A stretch of 64,000 bases of DNA, from the NCBI GenBank assembly GCA_015063845.1, contig SVTJ01000002.1:124001-188000 (forward strand), written 5' to 3'. Below the pieces are notes generated by a model. It saw nothing but the letters and a program-made list of their open reading frames with translations, ran no database searches and was not told where the DNA came from. The translations under genes and the position numbers were made by a program. Of the stretch, positions 1-6,905 are shown piece by piece. Within the stretch, counting starts at the first letter, position 1. Each line of letters begins with the position of its first letter. The stretch comes from Oscillospiraceae bacterium (GTDB lineage Bacteria > Bacillota > Clostridia > Oscillospirales > CAG-272).

Positions 1-894
1 GCTCGTGGTTTCTTAAAGAGTGTCGTCGTGCCCGAGGGGGTAACGGAAATAGATACAAGTACGTTTTTGGGTTGCGAAAAGTTGGAAAGCGTTACGCTTC
101 CTACGTCACTGAGGGTAATAAATAAGCTGGCATTCGATCACTGCACAGCACTTACCGAGATCTATCTACCCGAAGGAGTTAAGGAGATCGGTGTCTGCTC
201 GTTTTTTGGTTGTGAAAACTTGAAGACAGTACGTATTCCAAGCACTGTTCGGGAGATCACGCCATATGCTTTCTCTGGATGCGACAAGCTGACTGAGGTG
301 GTCGTACCCCATACGCTAAAATCGGCGGATCTTTCAAATGCATTTCCGCCAAACTGCAAGGTGACGTTTGTCGATAAGAAGACAATAGCACAGCAAGCGC
401 AGACAAGGTCCACGGCAACAGCGGCTTCTGCGCCCATCCCCAAGAGTGACGTATCCGCGCATAATAACGTGGAAAAATATTGCAAGATGAGCGGAAACAG
501 CTTAATAGGATTTACCGGGGATATGGATTACGTTGTTTTGCCCGATAGTGTTAAAGAAATATATGGCTTTGCATTCGATGACGTAAAAAAGAGCTTAAGA
601 GTAGTCGTTATACCAGAGGGTGTTACCGAGATACCCGAAAAAACATTTAAAGACTGCACAAATCTCGAAGAGATCCGTTTGCCGAGCTCCTTGAAAAAGA
701 TAGGGCCTTGGGCATTTGGATACTGTAAAAATCTTAAAAACATCACGTTCCCGAACGGCATTATCAATATTGCCGCGAATGCTTTTGAGGGGTGTCATAG
801 CTTGACCGAGGTATCTGTGCCGAGCGGCTGCTATTACAATAAAAACCGCCGCATGGCGTCTTTCCCACAGAATTGCAAGGTGAATATGATATAG
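1..894 (+). CDS. BspA-type leucine-rich-repeat protein, 5' truncated by the window edge
   Basis: The frame is open from the first base, so the N-terminus and any signal peptide lie outside the window; 297 residues are visible. They consist of LRR_5/BspA-type repeats of about 23 residues with the recurring pattern LxxVxLPxxVxxIxxxAFxxC. The repeats form two blocks separated by an Ala/Thr/Ser-rich linker at about visible residues 125-150. Such proteins are often cell-surface adhesion or binding modules in gut Firmicutes, but no anchor or enzymatic domain is visible, so location and ligand cannot be stated. A strong palindromic terminator follows directly. The family call is firm; the function is open. 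Confidence 0.85.
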   Translation, partial: ARGFLKSVVVPEGVTEIDTSTFLGCEKLESVTLPTSLRVINKLAFDHCTALTEIYLPEGVKEIGVCSFFGCENLKTVRIPSTVREITPYAFSGCDKLTEVVVPHTLKSADLSNAFPPNCKVTFVDKKTIAQQAQTRSTATAASAPIPKSDVSAHNNVEKYCKMSGNSLIGFTGDMDYVVLPDSVKEIYGFAFDDVKKSLRVVVIPEGVTEIPEKTFKDCTNLEEIRLPSSLKKIGPWAFGYCKNLKNITFPNGIINIAANAFEGCHSLTEVSVPSGCYYNKNRRMASFPQNCKVNMI

Positions 895-910
895 GAGCGC
901 GATAAAAAGC

Positions 911-950
911 AAAAACGGCAAAGGACGAATTCGTCCTTTGCCGTTTGATT
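911..950. terminator. Bidirectional terminator between the LRR and ECF genes
   Basis: A perfect 34-base palindrome (913-946) of two 17-base arms sits between convergent genes. It has an A-rich left flank and a T-rich right flank, so it can end transcription on both strands. It slightly overlaps the 3' end region of the minus-strand gene. Confidence 0.85.
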
Positions 951-1477
951 TATTTTCTTTGTAAGAGCTTTCGAACGGACGGAATATCTTCTATTGCCGA
1001 GAAGATGACCACAGAGCCGATAATACCCGCAAGTCCTTGCAGTGCGTTTCCGCCGATACTTGCGAGCGCGCCCATTCCGTAGCCGATGGCGAATGCGTCG
1101 TAGAGCAGATAACCGCCCACCATTATGACCTCGCACAAAAGCGCGACGGCTGCTCGCAGCAAAACTTCCGTATGCCGAGGAAACTTAGAGAGACTTTGAC
1201 ACAGCAAAAAAGCGATCAGAGCCATGAGACCTTTTATAACAGCCGTTGCGGGAGCGTATATTGCCGCGCCGAGAAAGACGTCCGCGAGTGCAGAGCCTAT
1301 CGCTGCCGAGGCGATACCGGGCAAACCAAGACACCACGCGCCTGCGATAACTATCGTATCCCCGAGATTGAAGTATCCAACGGGAAGTGGAATGGATATC
1401 AGCGTTGCCACACACGTGAGAGCTGCAAATACCGCGCAAAAGCAAAGCGTTCTGACAGCGGTCTTTCTTTTTGTCAT
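950..1477 (-). CDS. ECF transporter S component
   Basis: A 175-residue, highly hydrophobic protein with about five membrane segments. The N-terminal motif (basic start, then a long helix rich in Ala, Thr and Leu) and the Gly-rich segment around residues 37-75 resemble substrate-binding S components of energy-coupling-factor vitamin transporters (the PF07155/riboflavin-type group). In this family the S component captures a vitamin or metal and is energised by a shared EcfA/A'/T module encoded elsewhere; none of those genes is present here. The start is the ATG preceded by an AAGGAGAT ribosome site. It has its own near-consensus promoter. The substrate cannot be read from the sequence. Confidence 0.8.
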   Translation of the reverse strand: MTKRKTAVRTLCFCAVFAALTCVATLISIPLPVGYFNLGDTIVIAGAWCLGLPGIASAAIGSALADVFLGAAIYAPATAVIKGLMALIAFLLCQSLSKFPRHTEVLLRAAVALLCEVIMVGGYLLYDAFAIGYGMGALASIGGNALQGLAGIIGSVVIFSAIEDIPSVRKLLQRK

Positions 1478-1507
1478 AAAATCATCTCCTTAAAAAAAGT
1501 ATAGCTT

Positions 1508-1536
1508 ATTATAATACAATCAAAAACCATTATCAA
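1508..1536 (-). promoter_or_regulatory. Sigma-A promoter of the ECF S-component gene
   Basis: Read on the minus strand: -35 TTGATA (1536-1531), a 17-base spacer, -10 TATAAT (1513-1508), about 30 bases upstream of the start codon. No room for a riboswitch. Confidence 0.75.
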
Positions 1537-1583
1537 TTCGCATATTTCACAAGATAAAAAGGCGCTTTTTGTGCAATCTGCCT

Positions 1584-1613
1584 TTGGAAATTTATTGGAA
1601 TTTATGGTATAAT
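1584..1613 (+). promoter_or_regulatory. Promoter of the CarD-family gene
   Basis: TTGGAA (1584-1589), an 18-base spacer and a consensus TATAAT (1608-1613), followed about 25 bases later by a strong GGGAGGGG ribosome site. Confidence 0.65.
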
Positions 1614-1652
1614 TAAAGCGTTGGATTTTAACGCTATATTGGGAGGGGTAGA

Positions 1653-2183
1653 ATGTTTGAGATCGGAAGTCGGGTAGTTTACCGTGCAGAGGGTGTTTGC
1701 GTGGTTTCGGATATAAGAAACGAAAACTTCGGAACGATAGGAAAAGAGGAGCAGTATTATATACTGACCCCCATAAACGACGGTAGATCCACCGTTTTCG
1801 TACCGCTTGCCAATGAGCTGTTGGTTGGATATATGAGAGAGCTGATGAGCGCGGAAGAGATAAACGCAATGGTTGACGAGATCAGGGAAGAGCGACTCGA
1901 GTGGCCGACGGATAACAGAGCTCGAAATAACGTTTTCAAGGAAACACTTGCGCTTGGAGAAAGACGCCAGCTTTGCGTGCTTGTAAACACTGTGACAGAG
2001 AAGCTCGAAAAGGCGGCGGCACTCGGCAAAAAGGCGGGAACGACCGACCTCGGCGTGCTTCACAAGGCGCTTACGATGCTTTATGAGGAATTCAGCGCGA
2101 CTACCGACATAGATACTCCCGAGAAGATACTTCCACTACTTCGCGGAGAGATAAAGCTTGGCGAAAAGGCTCTTGAGTCGTGA
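1653..2183 (+). CDS. CarD/CdnL-family transcriptional regulator
   Basis: A 176-residue protein opening with the CarD/TRCF RNA-polymerase-interacting fold: MFEIGSRVVYRAEGVCVV, then a central YYILTPIN segment and a short VPLAN motif, ending near residue 65. The rest is an all-helical domain (about 75-170), as in CdnL-type proteins of the usual 160-175 residue length. Family members bind the polymerase beta subunit and the upstream edge of the transcription bubble and tune initiation, often at rRNA and tRNA promoters. Here it lies just upstream of a tRNA gene with a perfect consensus promoter. It has its own promoter and ribosome site and appears monocistronic. Confidence 0.88.
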   Translation: MFEIGSRVVYRAEGVCVVSDIRNENFGTIGKEEQYYILTPINDGRSTVFVPLANELLVGYMRELMSAEEINAMVDEIREERLEWPTDNRARNNVFKETLALGERRQLCVLVNTVTEKLEKAAALGKKAGTTDLGVLHKALTMLYEEFSATTDIDTPEKILPLLRGEIKLGEKALES

Positions 2184-2217
2184 GCTAAAATCTTTTTGTA
2201 AAGATATAAAAAACATA

Positions 2218-2246
2218 TTGACAAAAAGAAGCAAATGGGGTATAAT
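2218..2246 (+). promoter_or_regulatory. Perfect consensus sigma-A promoter of tRNA-Ser
   Basis: TTGACA (2218-2223), exactly 17 bases, TATAAT (2241-2246). Both hexamers and the spacing match the consensus. Mature tRNA begins about 40 bases downstream. Confidence 0.92.
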
Positions 2247-2285
2247 AGTCAGTGCAAGCTTTGAAAAACGGCGAGCTTGCCATAT

Positions 2286-2377
2286 GGAGAAGTACTCAAG
2301 AGGCCGAAGAGGCGCCCCTGCTAAGGGTGTAGGTCGGTGATACCGGCGCGAGAGTTCAAATCTCTCCTTCTCCGCCA
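2286..2377 (+). tRNA. tRNA-Ser(GCT), CCA encoded
   Basis: A complete class II tRNA of 92 bases including the encoded CCA (2375-2377). Acceptor arms GGAGAAG (2286-2292) and CTTCTCC (2367-2373) pair fully, with discriminator G at 2374. The anticodon GCT is at 2320-2322, in a loop closed by a G/C-rich stem. The long variable arm expected of tRNA-Ser follows, then the T-loop TTCAAAT. It reads AGC/AGU codons. A perfect promoter precedes it and a hairpin terminator follows directly. Confidence 0.96.
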
Positions 2378-2415
2378 ACAAAAAAGGGCATCGCAATAGC
2401 GGTGTCCTTTTTTGT
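2378..2415 (+). terminator. Terminator of tRNA-Ser
   Basis: Stem GGGCATCGC/GCGGTGTCC with two G-U pairs, an AATA loop and a TTTTTT run at 2408-2413 that also pairs with the A-run before the stem. It starts right after the CCA end. Confidence 0.8.
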
Positions 2416-2593
2416 TGGCGGCGTGGGCGGCTTGAATTCGTAAGAGCGACGGACCGGCAAGGGTAGCAAGCCAAAAACAACTGAGTGTTGTTTTTGGCGA
2501 AGCGAAACCGCCCAAAGCAAGGAGCGGACAGAGCCGAGCGCGCGCAGGCGATAGGTCGCGACTATGCGACGGTGGAGGGTGGCGTAGCCACGA

Positions 2594-2614
2594 AAATCTC
2601 TCCTTCTCCGCCAA
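2594..2614 (+). repeat. Duplicate of the tRNA-Ser 3' end (partner at 2358-2378)
   Basis: Twenty-one bases, starting AAATCTCTCC and ending in CCGCCAA, are identical to 2358-2378, the 3' half of the T-arm, acceptor strand and CCA of tRNA-Ser(GCT). The two copies lie 236 bases apart in the same orientation. Repeats of a tRNA 3' end are the usual signature of integrase attachment sites, but no integrase lies between or near them, so a deleted element or a duplicated tRNA tail are both possible. Confidence 0.8.
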
Positions 2615-2651
2615 AAAAATAGGGTAGACTAAATGGTCTATCCTATTTTTT
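2615..2651 (+). terminator. Terminator after the duplicated tRNA tail
   Basis: Stem AATAGGGTAGACT/GGTCTATCCTATT with G-U pairs, loop AAAT, then a run of Ts. It repeats the arrangement of tail plus terminator seen at the intact tRNA, although the stem sequence is different. Confidence 0.7.
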
Positions 2652-2828
2652 CTTTTGTGTCGAAGGGATTTGAACTCGAGCGCCGTTTTGTGTTGTGTAG
2701 ATACTTTGATTCTCTCTTTTTTGTAATACGGTATCTTTTTTTGTTTTCCACTTGCGATTTTTAAAGTATTGTGATATACTTTATTTAAATAGAGAATTAT
2801 CGCGAAAAAGATGTACGGAGGTGAGCGA

Positions 2829-4079
2829 ATGCCGATAGTTGGATTGGCACTTGATGCTTTTGGATTTATTGCCACTTTAATAATCTTTTTGAGCTGTCTT
2901 GAGGAAAGAGTCAAGAGAGAAACAAGCTCAAACGGATTTATCTTGCTGACTGCTGCAATCATGGCGGCTCTTATCGCTCACATCGTTGCCGCGATAGGTA
3001 CGCTTGTTGCAATAGAAAAAATGGTGATAATCGGAAAAACGGTCGCTTCTTGCTTGTGCTACGTCGCTATTTTGTTTTTTGTGTTTCATCTCAAGGAGAC
3101 GTTGTACGGTAACGTAAGGTCGGCAAAGGCCATATGCGTAATAGCGGGTATTATTTGTGTATTGTCGGTAGTTATGGCGGTTTTGGGAGCACACGTGGCT
3201 CTTACCGAGACACTTTCGGACGACAGTGTAAAGGGTGCTGTCAGAATGCTTGTAAATCTACAGTTCCCGCTCATTTCGTTTTTCATAGTCACGCTTATGA
3301 TACTTTTGGCGAGGGACGTAGTAACTCGAGATAGAGTGATATGTCTGATGTACGGAGTTTTCCCGACGGTAGGCGCATTGTTTGATTATTTTGTTTTGAA
3401 TCTGTCGCTGACATATGCAGGTCTTGTGATAAGTACAATGGTCATCTATGCTAACATCTACATTCAAAAGAGGCGTGTGATAGCGGAGCAAAAGACTGCG
3501 CTTATGATGTCACAGATAAATCCTCACTTTATGTATAATACGCTAACTACAATTGCATCTCTTTGCGAGCTTGAGCCCAAGGCGGCGAAGTCGCTCACGA
3601 TTGAGTTTTCGTCGTTTCTCAGAAGAAATATCGACACGTTGAACACGACCGAGCTCATACCGTTTGAGAAAGAGCTTTCGCACGTTGAGTGTTATCTCAA
3701 GATAGAAAAGGCAAGATTTAAGGAAAAGATAAATATAACGTGGTCTATTCAGTCAAAGGACTTTTTGATTCCCGCGCTTTGTGTGCAGCCTATCGTAGAG
3801 AATGCCGTCAAGCACGGTATATCTAAGAAGGTTGATGGCGGCACGGTCAAGATCTCGTCTTACGCAACTGATAACGCGTATTTTGTCGAGATCAAGGACG
3901 ACGGTGTTGGGTATGAAGTGGGCACAGTGCCGGATGACGATAGAGCGCATGTAGGGCTTATAAACGTGAGAGACCGTCTTAAGGATATGTGTGGCGGCAC
4001 GCTGACCGTGAAGAGTATGGTCGGAGTTGGAACAAGAGTGTTGATCGAAATACCTAAGAAGAAAGGAAAACGCGGATGA
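2829..4079 (+). CDS. Multi-pass sensor histidine kinase (LytS/YpdA type)
   Basis: The start is the ATG at 2829, because the GGAGGTG ribosome site (2817-2823) lies inside the slightly longer frame beginning at 2811. The 416-residue product has six or seven hydrophobic segments over about residues 1-205, with no large extracellular domain. A His_kinase (PF06580) domain follows: QINPHFMYNTL with the phospho-acceptor His233, then an HATPase domain with N-box VENAVKHG, G-box DDGVGYE and a second Gly-rich box near the C-terminus. It presumably senses a membrane or small-molecule signal and phosphorylates the response regulator encoded next, whose start codon overlaps its stop (ATGA). The pair precedes the SipW operon, its likely target. 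Confidence 0.9.
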   Translation: MPIVGLALDAFGFIATLIIFLSCLEERVKRETSSNGFILLTAAIMAALIAHIVAAIGTLVAIEKMVIIGKTVASCLCYVAILFFVFHLKETLYGNVRSAKAICVIAGIICVLSVVMAVLGAHVALTETLSDDSVKGAVRMLVNLQFPLISFFIVTLMILLARDVVTRDRVICLMYGVFPTVGALFDYFVLNLSLTYAGLVISTMVIYANIYIQKRRVIAEQKTALMMSQINPHFMYNTLTTIASLCELEPKAAKSLTIEFSSFLRRNIDTLNTTELIPFEKELSHVECYLKIEKARFKEKINITWSIQSKDFLIPALCVQPIVENAVKHGISKKVDGGTVKISSYATDNAYFVEIKDDGVGYEVGTVPDDDRAHVGLINVRDRLKDMCGGTLTVKSMVGVGTRVLIEIPKKKGKRG

Positions 4080-4882
4080 ACATCTTAGCTGTTGACGATG
4101 AATACCATGCGCTGAAAATGCTGGAAAGCGCGATAAGTGAAGCTGTGAGCGATGCGGTGGTCTATCTTTGCCGTTCATCGGAGGCGGCACTCCAAACAGC
4201 GGGGGCTGTGCATGTCGACGTAGCTTTTCTTGACATACATATGGCGGGAATGAACGGAATCGAGCTTGCTCGCGAGCTAAAGCTTATAAATCCCAAGATA
4301 AATATTATTTTTGCTACGGGCTTTTCTGACTATATGAGAGAGGGAATAGAGCTTCGTATGAGCGGATATCTGTTCAAGCCCGTGACTGCGGAAGCTGTTA
4401 AAACCGAGATGGACAACCTTAGAAATCCTATCGAGTGGAAGTCGGGCAAAAAGCTGCGGGTGGTGACCTTTGGAAATTTTGAGGTCTACGTGGGAGATAC
4501 ACCTGTGAAATTTGCGAGAAAGCAGGCAAAGGAGATATTTGCCTACATTATAGATAAAAGAGGAACGTCGGTCACTTATTCGGAGCTTGCAGCTGTGCTT
4601 TGGGAAGACGGAGATTATGACCGTACTGAGCAAAAAAATCTGCAGGTATACGTCGCAAGCCTTGTTAAGAGCCTTGATGAGGTTGGGGCGAAGGACGTTA
4701 TCCTTAAGAGCAGACAGGGAATTATGGTAAACACCTCGCTCGTGGATTGCGACTATTATAGATTTCTTGACGGAGACGTTACCGCGATCAATTCCTTTAC
4801 AGGTCAGTATATGAGCGCATATTCCTGGGCGGAATTTACCACGGGATATCTCGATAACCAACTAAATAAAATCAAACGCTGA
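4076..4882 (+). CDS. Response regulator with SARP-like DNA-binding domain
   Basis: 268 residues. A receiver domain (about 1-120) shows the acidic pair Asp7-Asp8, the phospho-acceptor Asp53 in FLDIHM, the conserved Thr in IIFATGFS and the Lys of YLFKPV. A winged-helix domain (about 125-225) has the FGNFEVY and LAAVLWED signatures of SARP/OmpR-type binding domains. It ends in the beginning of a transcriptional-activator domain (DCDYYRFL, YMSAYSWAE). It overlaps the kinase gene by four bases. SARP proteins bind heptamer direct repeats with an 11-bp period just upstream of the -10, and exactly such a repeat lies at 5036-5053 before the next operon. That link is inference. Confidence 0.88.
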   Translation: MNILAVDDEYHALKMLESAISEAVSDAVVYLCRSSEAALQTAGAVHVDVAFLDIHMAGMNGIELARELKLINPKINIIFATGFSDYMREGIELRMSGYLFKPVTAEAVKTEMDNLRNPIEWKSGKKLRVVTFGNFEVYVGDTPVKFARKQAKEIFAYIIDKRGTSVTYSELAAVLWEDGDYDRTEQKNLQVYVASLVKSLDEVGAKDVILKSRQGIMVNTSLVDCDYYRFLDGDVTAINSFTGQYMSAYSWAEFTTGYLDNQLNKIKR

Positions 4883-4913
4883 GACACACGAGGATGTGTG
4901 TAAGTGGGATGCG

Positions 4914-5009
4914 TTGAGGGGGGCTTTCTTTTAAGAACATCCCCCTCAAAGAACTTTAAAACAAATTATTATACACACCTGTTTTGTTGGGTGTGTTTTT
5001 GTTTTTTTT
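4914..5009 (+). terminator. Double hairpin after the two-component genes
   Basis: The first hairpin pairs TTGAGGGGG (4914-4922) with CCCCCTCAA (4941-4949). The second pairs ACACACC (4973-4979) with GGTGTGT (4990-4996) and runs into a long T-tract to 5009, a standard intrinsic terminator. It separates the regulatory pair from the SipW operon, so the latter needs its own promoter. Confidence 0.8.
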
Positions 5010-5035
5010 AGAAAAATCAAAAAAATTTTTATTTT

Positions 5036-5068
5036 TGTAGTCGTGATGTAGTCATTACGTGTTAAAAT
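5036..5068 (+). promoter_or_regulatory. SipW operon promoter with SARP-type heptamer repeats
   Basis: The heptamer TGTAGTC occurs at 5036-5042 and again at 5047-5053, an 11-bp period. Nine bases after the second copy is TAAAAT (5063-5068), a good -10. No consensus -35 is present; the repeats occupy that position. This is the architecture known for SARP activators. It suggests activation by the response regulator encoded directly upstream. A leader of about 95 bases and an AAGGAG ribosome site follow. Confidence 0.6.
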
Positions 5069-5171
5069 GCACTTGTAGAGCTATAAAAAGCTCGATTTGG
5101 CTTTAAAATTAATAGGTCTAATAGGGAGGGCCTTGTTAATTATAAATTCTTTCTGATAAGGAGAAAACAAA

Positions 5172-5705
5172 ATGAAAAAGAGAAGAACATTAATCATCGC
5201 ACTTTTGCTCGTAGCAGCATTGGCACTCGGTATCGGTTATGCAGCTGTTGAAGGTAAGCTGTATATCCATGGTAAGGTAACGACCGCAGCACAGCCCTTC
5301 GACGTAGTATTCACTGAATACCAAACCGAGGGAACACCCAGCGAAGGTGTTGTAGGAGCTATTGTTGACCAGCTTCCCGCACAGACTGTTAAGTTCACCG
5401 TAACAGGTATGGACGAGGCAGGCGACACCATCACAGGTAAGTTCACCATCAAGAACAACAACGAGTTTACAATGTATCTCTCGGATCCCACTATTGTCTA
5501 CACAAATGATGCCAACGGCACAGACGTAGCAGGTAACGGTATGTTTACAGTTACCACAAGTTGGGGAACAGCCGGAACAACTCTTGCAACAGGCGCTGAA
5601 ACTGAGGTTTTCGTAACTGTTACAATGAATAAGGGTATGGATGCAGAGGTAAATGAGGAGTTCACGCTTACCATCAACGCAACTTCCACAAACCCCAATC
5701 CCTAA
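5172..5705 (+). CDS. SipW-type signal-peptide protein (TasA/CalY-like candidate), exported
   Basis: 177 residues beginning with a basic KKRR stretch and a single hydrophobic helix (about 6-22), ending in GYAA (22-25). The sequence after it, LYIHGKV, closely matches that of the fourth gene of this operon (MILHGEV) at the same spacing. These are hallmarks of SipW-dependent substrates such as TasA and camelysin-like proteins. The mature part is a Thr/Val/Asn-rich beta protein without Cys, ending in Pro and Asn, fit to be an extracellular fibre or surface subunit. It is the first gene of a four-gene operon with the dedicated peptidase. Assignment to TasA itself is not claimed; overall similarity appears low. 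Confidence 0.75.
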   Translation: MKKRRTLIIALLLVAALALGIGYAAVEGKLYIHGKVTTAAQPFDVVFTEYQTEGTPSEGVVGAIVDQLPAQTVKFTVTGMDEAGDTITGKFTIKNNNEFTMYLSDPTIVYTNDANGTDVAGNGMFTVTTSWGTAGTTLATGAETEVFVTVTMNKGMDAEVNEEFTLTINATSTNPNP

Positions 5706-5759
5706 TAGCTGATAGTATTTAGTATAACGAAAAGTTCTAACTAAGAAAGGAGGACAACG

Positions 5760-6884
5760 ATGACTAAAGACAAAAAGAAGCTTTATCTCATATCTTTAAT
5801 ATTACTCGCTGTCCTCCTTGTCAGCTTTTTTGCTCCGACGGGCAGCAGCAAGATAGCGGCTGCTTGCATACTCGTGCCTTTTGCGTTTATAGTATGGCTG
5901 TTCATCAAGAAAAGAGGTTCGGTATCTATAAACAAAGGCGAAGTGCTTCTGCTTTTGGCAGTTGTCGGCGCGCTTTACGTGGTATTGATGCAGCTCACGG
6001 GCTTTATCTTTGAGTTTTACGAAAATCCCTATTTCGTAAATCAAGAGATATTCTTCAGGGCTGTCGTGCCTCTTACAGCTATAATCATAGCGATAGAGAT
6101 CATAAGACACGTTATGCTGATGCAGAAAAACAAGGTCGTTGACGTGCTCATCTACCTTTCGGGCATTGCGGTAGACGTTCTGATGTTCTCGAATTTATCA
6201 AGCATAAACAGCTTTAACAACTTTATGGACCTCGTGGGACTTACACTGTTTCCCGCGATAAGCGCAAACGTATTCTACAATTTCGTTTCGCGCAGATACG
6301 GAATGTTGCCCAACATAGCGTACAGATTGATAACAACGCTTTACGTTTATCTTCTTCCCACCACAACGGGAATATCCGAAGCGTTGCACTCGTGTATAAA
6401 AATAGTTATGCCGATAGTATTGCTTGCGCTTGTTATGGCAATGTTTGAAAAGAAAAAGAAAAACGCCGTCAGAAAGGGAAGAAAGCTTTCCGTTGTCGGT
6501 ATTGCGCTCTCCGTCGCCGTTATAGTATCGGTGGCGATGCTGATCTCCTGCCAATTCAGATTTGGCGCGCTCGTTATTGCAACTGACAGTATGACGGGTG
6601 AGATAAACAAGGGAGATATGATCATCTATGAGCAGTATGATGATCAAAACATTCAAGAGGGACAAGTAATTGTCTTTGAAAAGAACGAAAACAAGATAGT
6701 ACACAGAGTTATTAGGATAGAAAATATCGGCGGCGAAGTGAGATATTACACCAAGGGTGATGCCAATGCCGATGTAGACGAGGGCTATATAGGCAAAGAG
6801 GCGATCGTCGGAGTTACCGACTTCAAACTTGCGTATCTTGGCTATCCCGCTTTGTGGCTGCGAGAAATGATCAAAACAAATTGA
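5760..6884 (+). CDS. SipW-like signal peptidase (S26) fused to a polytopic membrane domain
   Basis: 374 residues. The last ~115 form an ER/SipW-type S26 peptidase domain: Ser277 in ATDSM, GD and GQVIVF motifs, His315 in IVHRV in place of the catalytic Lys of ordinary bacterial leader peptidases, and KGDAN with Asp334 followed by Asp340. A final hydrophobic stretch follows. The N-terminal ~255 residues contain about eight hydrophobic segments, whereas SipW of Bacillus is only about 190 residues with two. It should cleave the signal peptides of the exported proteins encoded before and after it. A very strong AGGAGG site precedes the start. The role of the extra membrane domain is unknown. Confidence 0.82.
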   Translation: MTKDKKKLYLISLILLAVLLVSFFAPTGSSKIAAACILVPFAFIVWLFIKKRGSVSINKGEVLLLLAVVGALYVVLMQLTGFIFEFYENPYFVNQEIFFRAVVPLTAIIIAIEIIRHVMLMQKNKVVDVLIYLSGIAVDVLMFSNLSSINSFNNFMDLVGLTLFPAISANVFYNFVSRRYGMLPNIAYRLITTLYVYLLPTTTGISEALHSCIKIVMPIVLLALVMAMFEKKKKNAVRKGRKLSVVGIALSVAVIVSVAMLISCQFRFGALVIATDSMTGEINKGDMIIYEQYDDQNIQEGQVIVFEKNENKIVHRVIRIENIGGEVRYYTKGDANADVDEGYIGKEAIVGVTDFKLAYLGYPALWLREMIKTN

Positions 6885-6905
6885 AAGAAAGGAGGTTATG
6901 TGTAA

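Larger units (their letters stand above)
2416..2828. other. Non-coding stretch with a GC-rich segment and a second tRNA-Ser 3' tail
   Basis: No convincing gene. From 2416 to about 2593 the DNA is clearly more GC-rich than its surroundings and contains several short hairpins, for example around 2475-2500 and 2540-2590. It ends in a copy of the tRNA-Ser 3' terminus (2594-2614) followed by a second hairpin terminator. Long minus-strand frames here translate tRNA and hairpin sequence and are probably not genes. From 2652 to the kinase start it is AT-rich with no motif I can name. Confidence 0.6.

Noticed and set aside
2660..2690. Possible second tRNA on the minus strand (GAGTTCAAATCCC-like T-loop)
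   Set aside because: The bases around the T-loop do not pair as a T-stem, and no acceptor or anticodon arm is found.
2321..2962. Long minus-strand frame across the tRNA and the GC-rich segment
   Set aside because: It reads through the tRNA, two terminators and the kinase start, and has no ribosome site; such frames are typical artefacts over tRNA genes.
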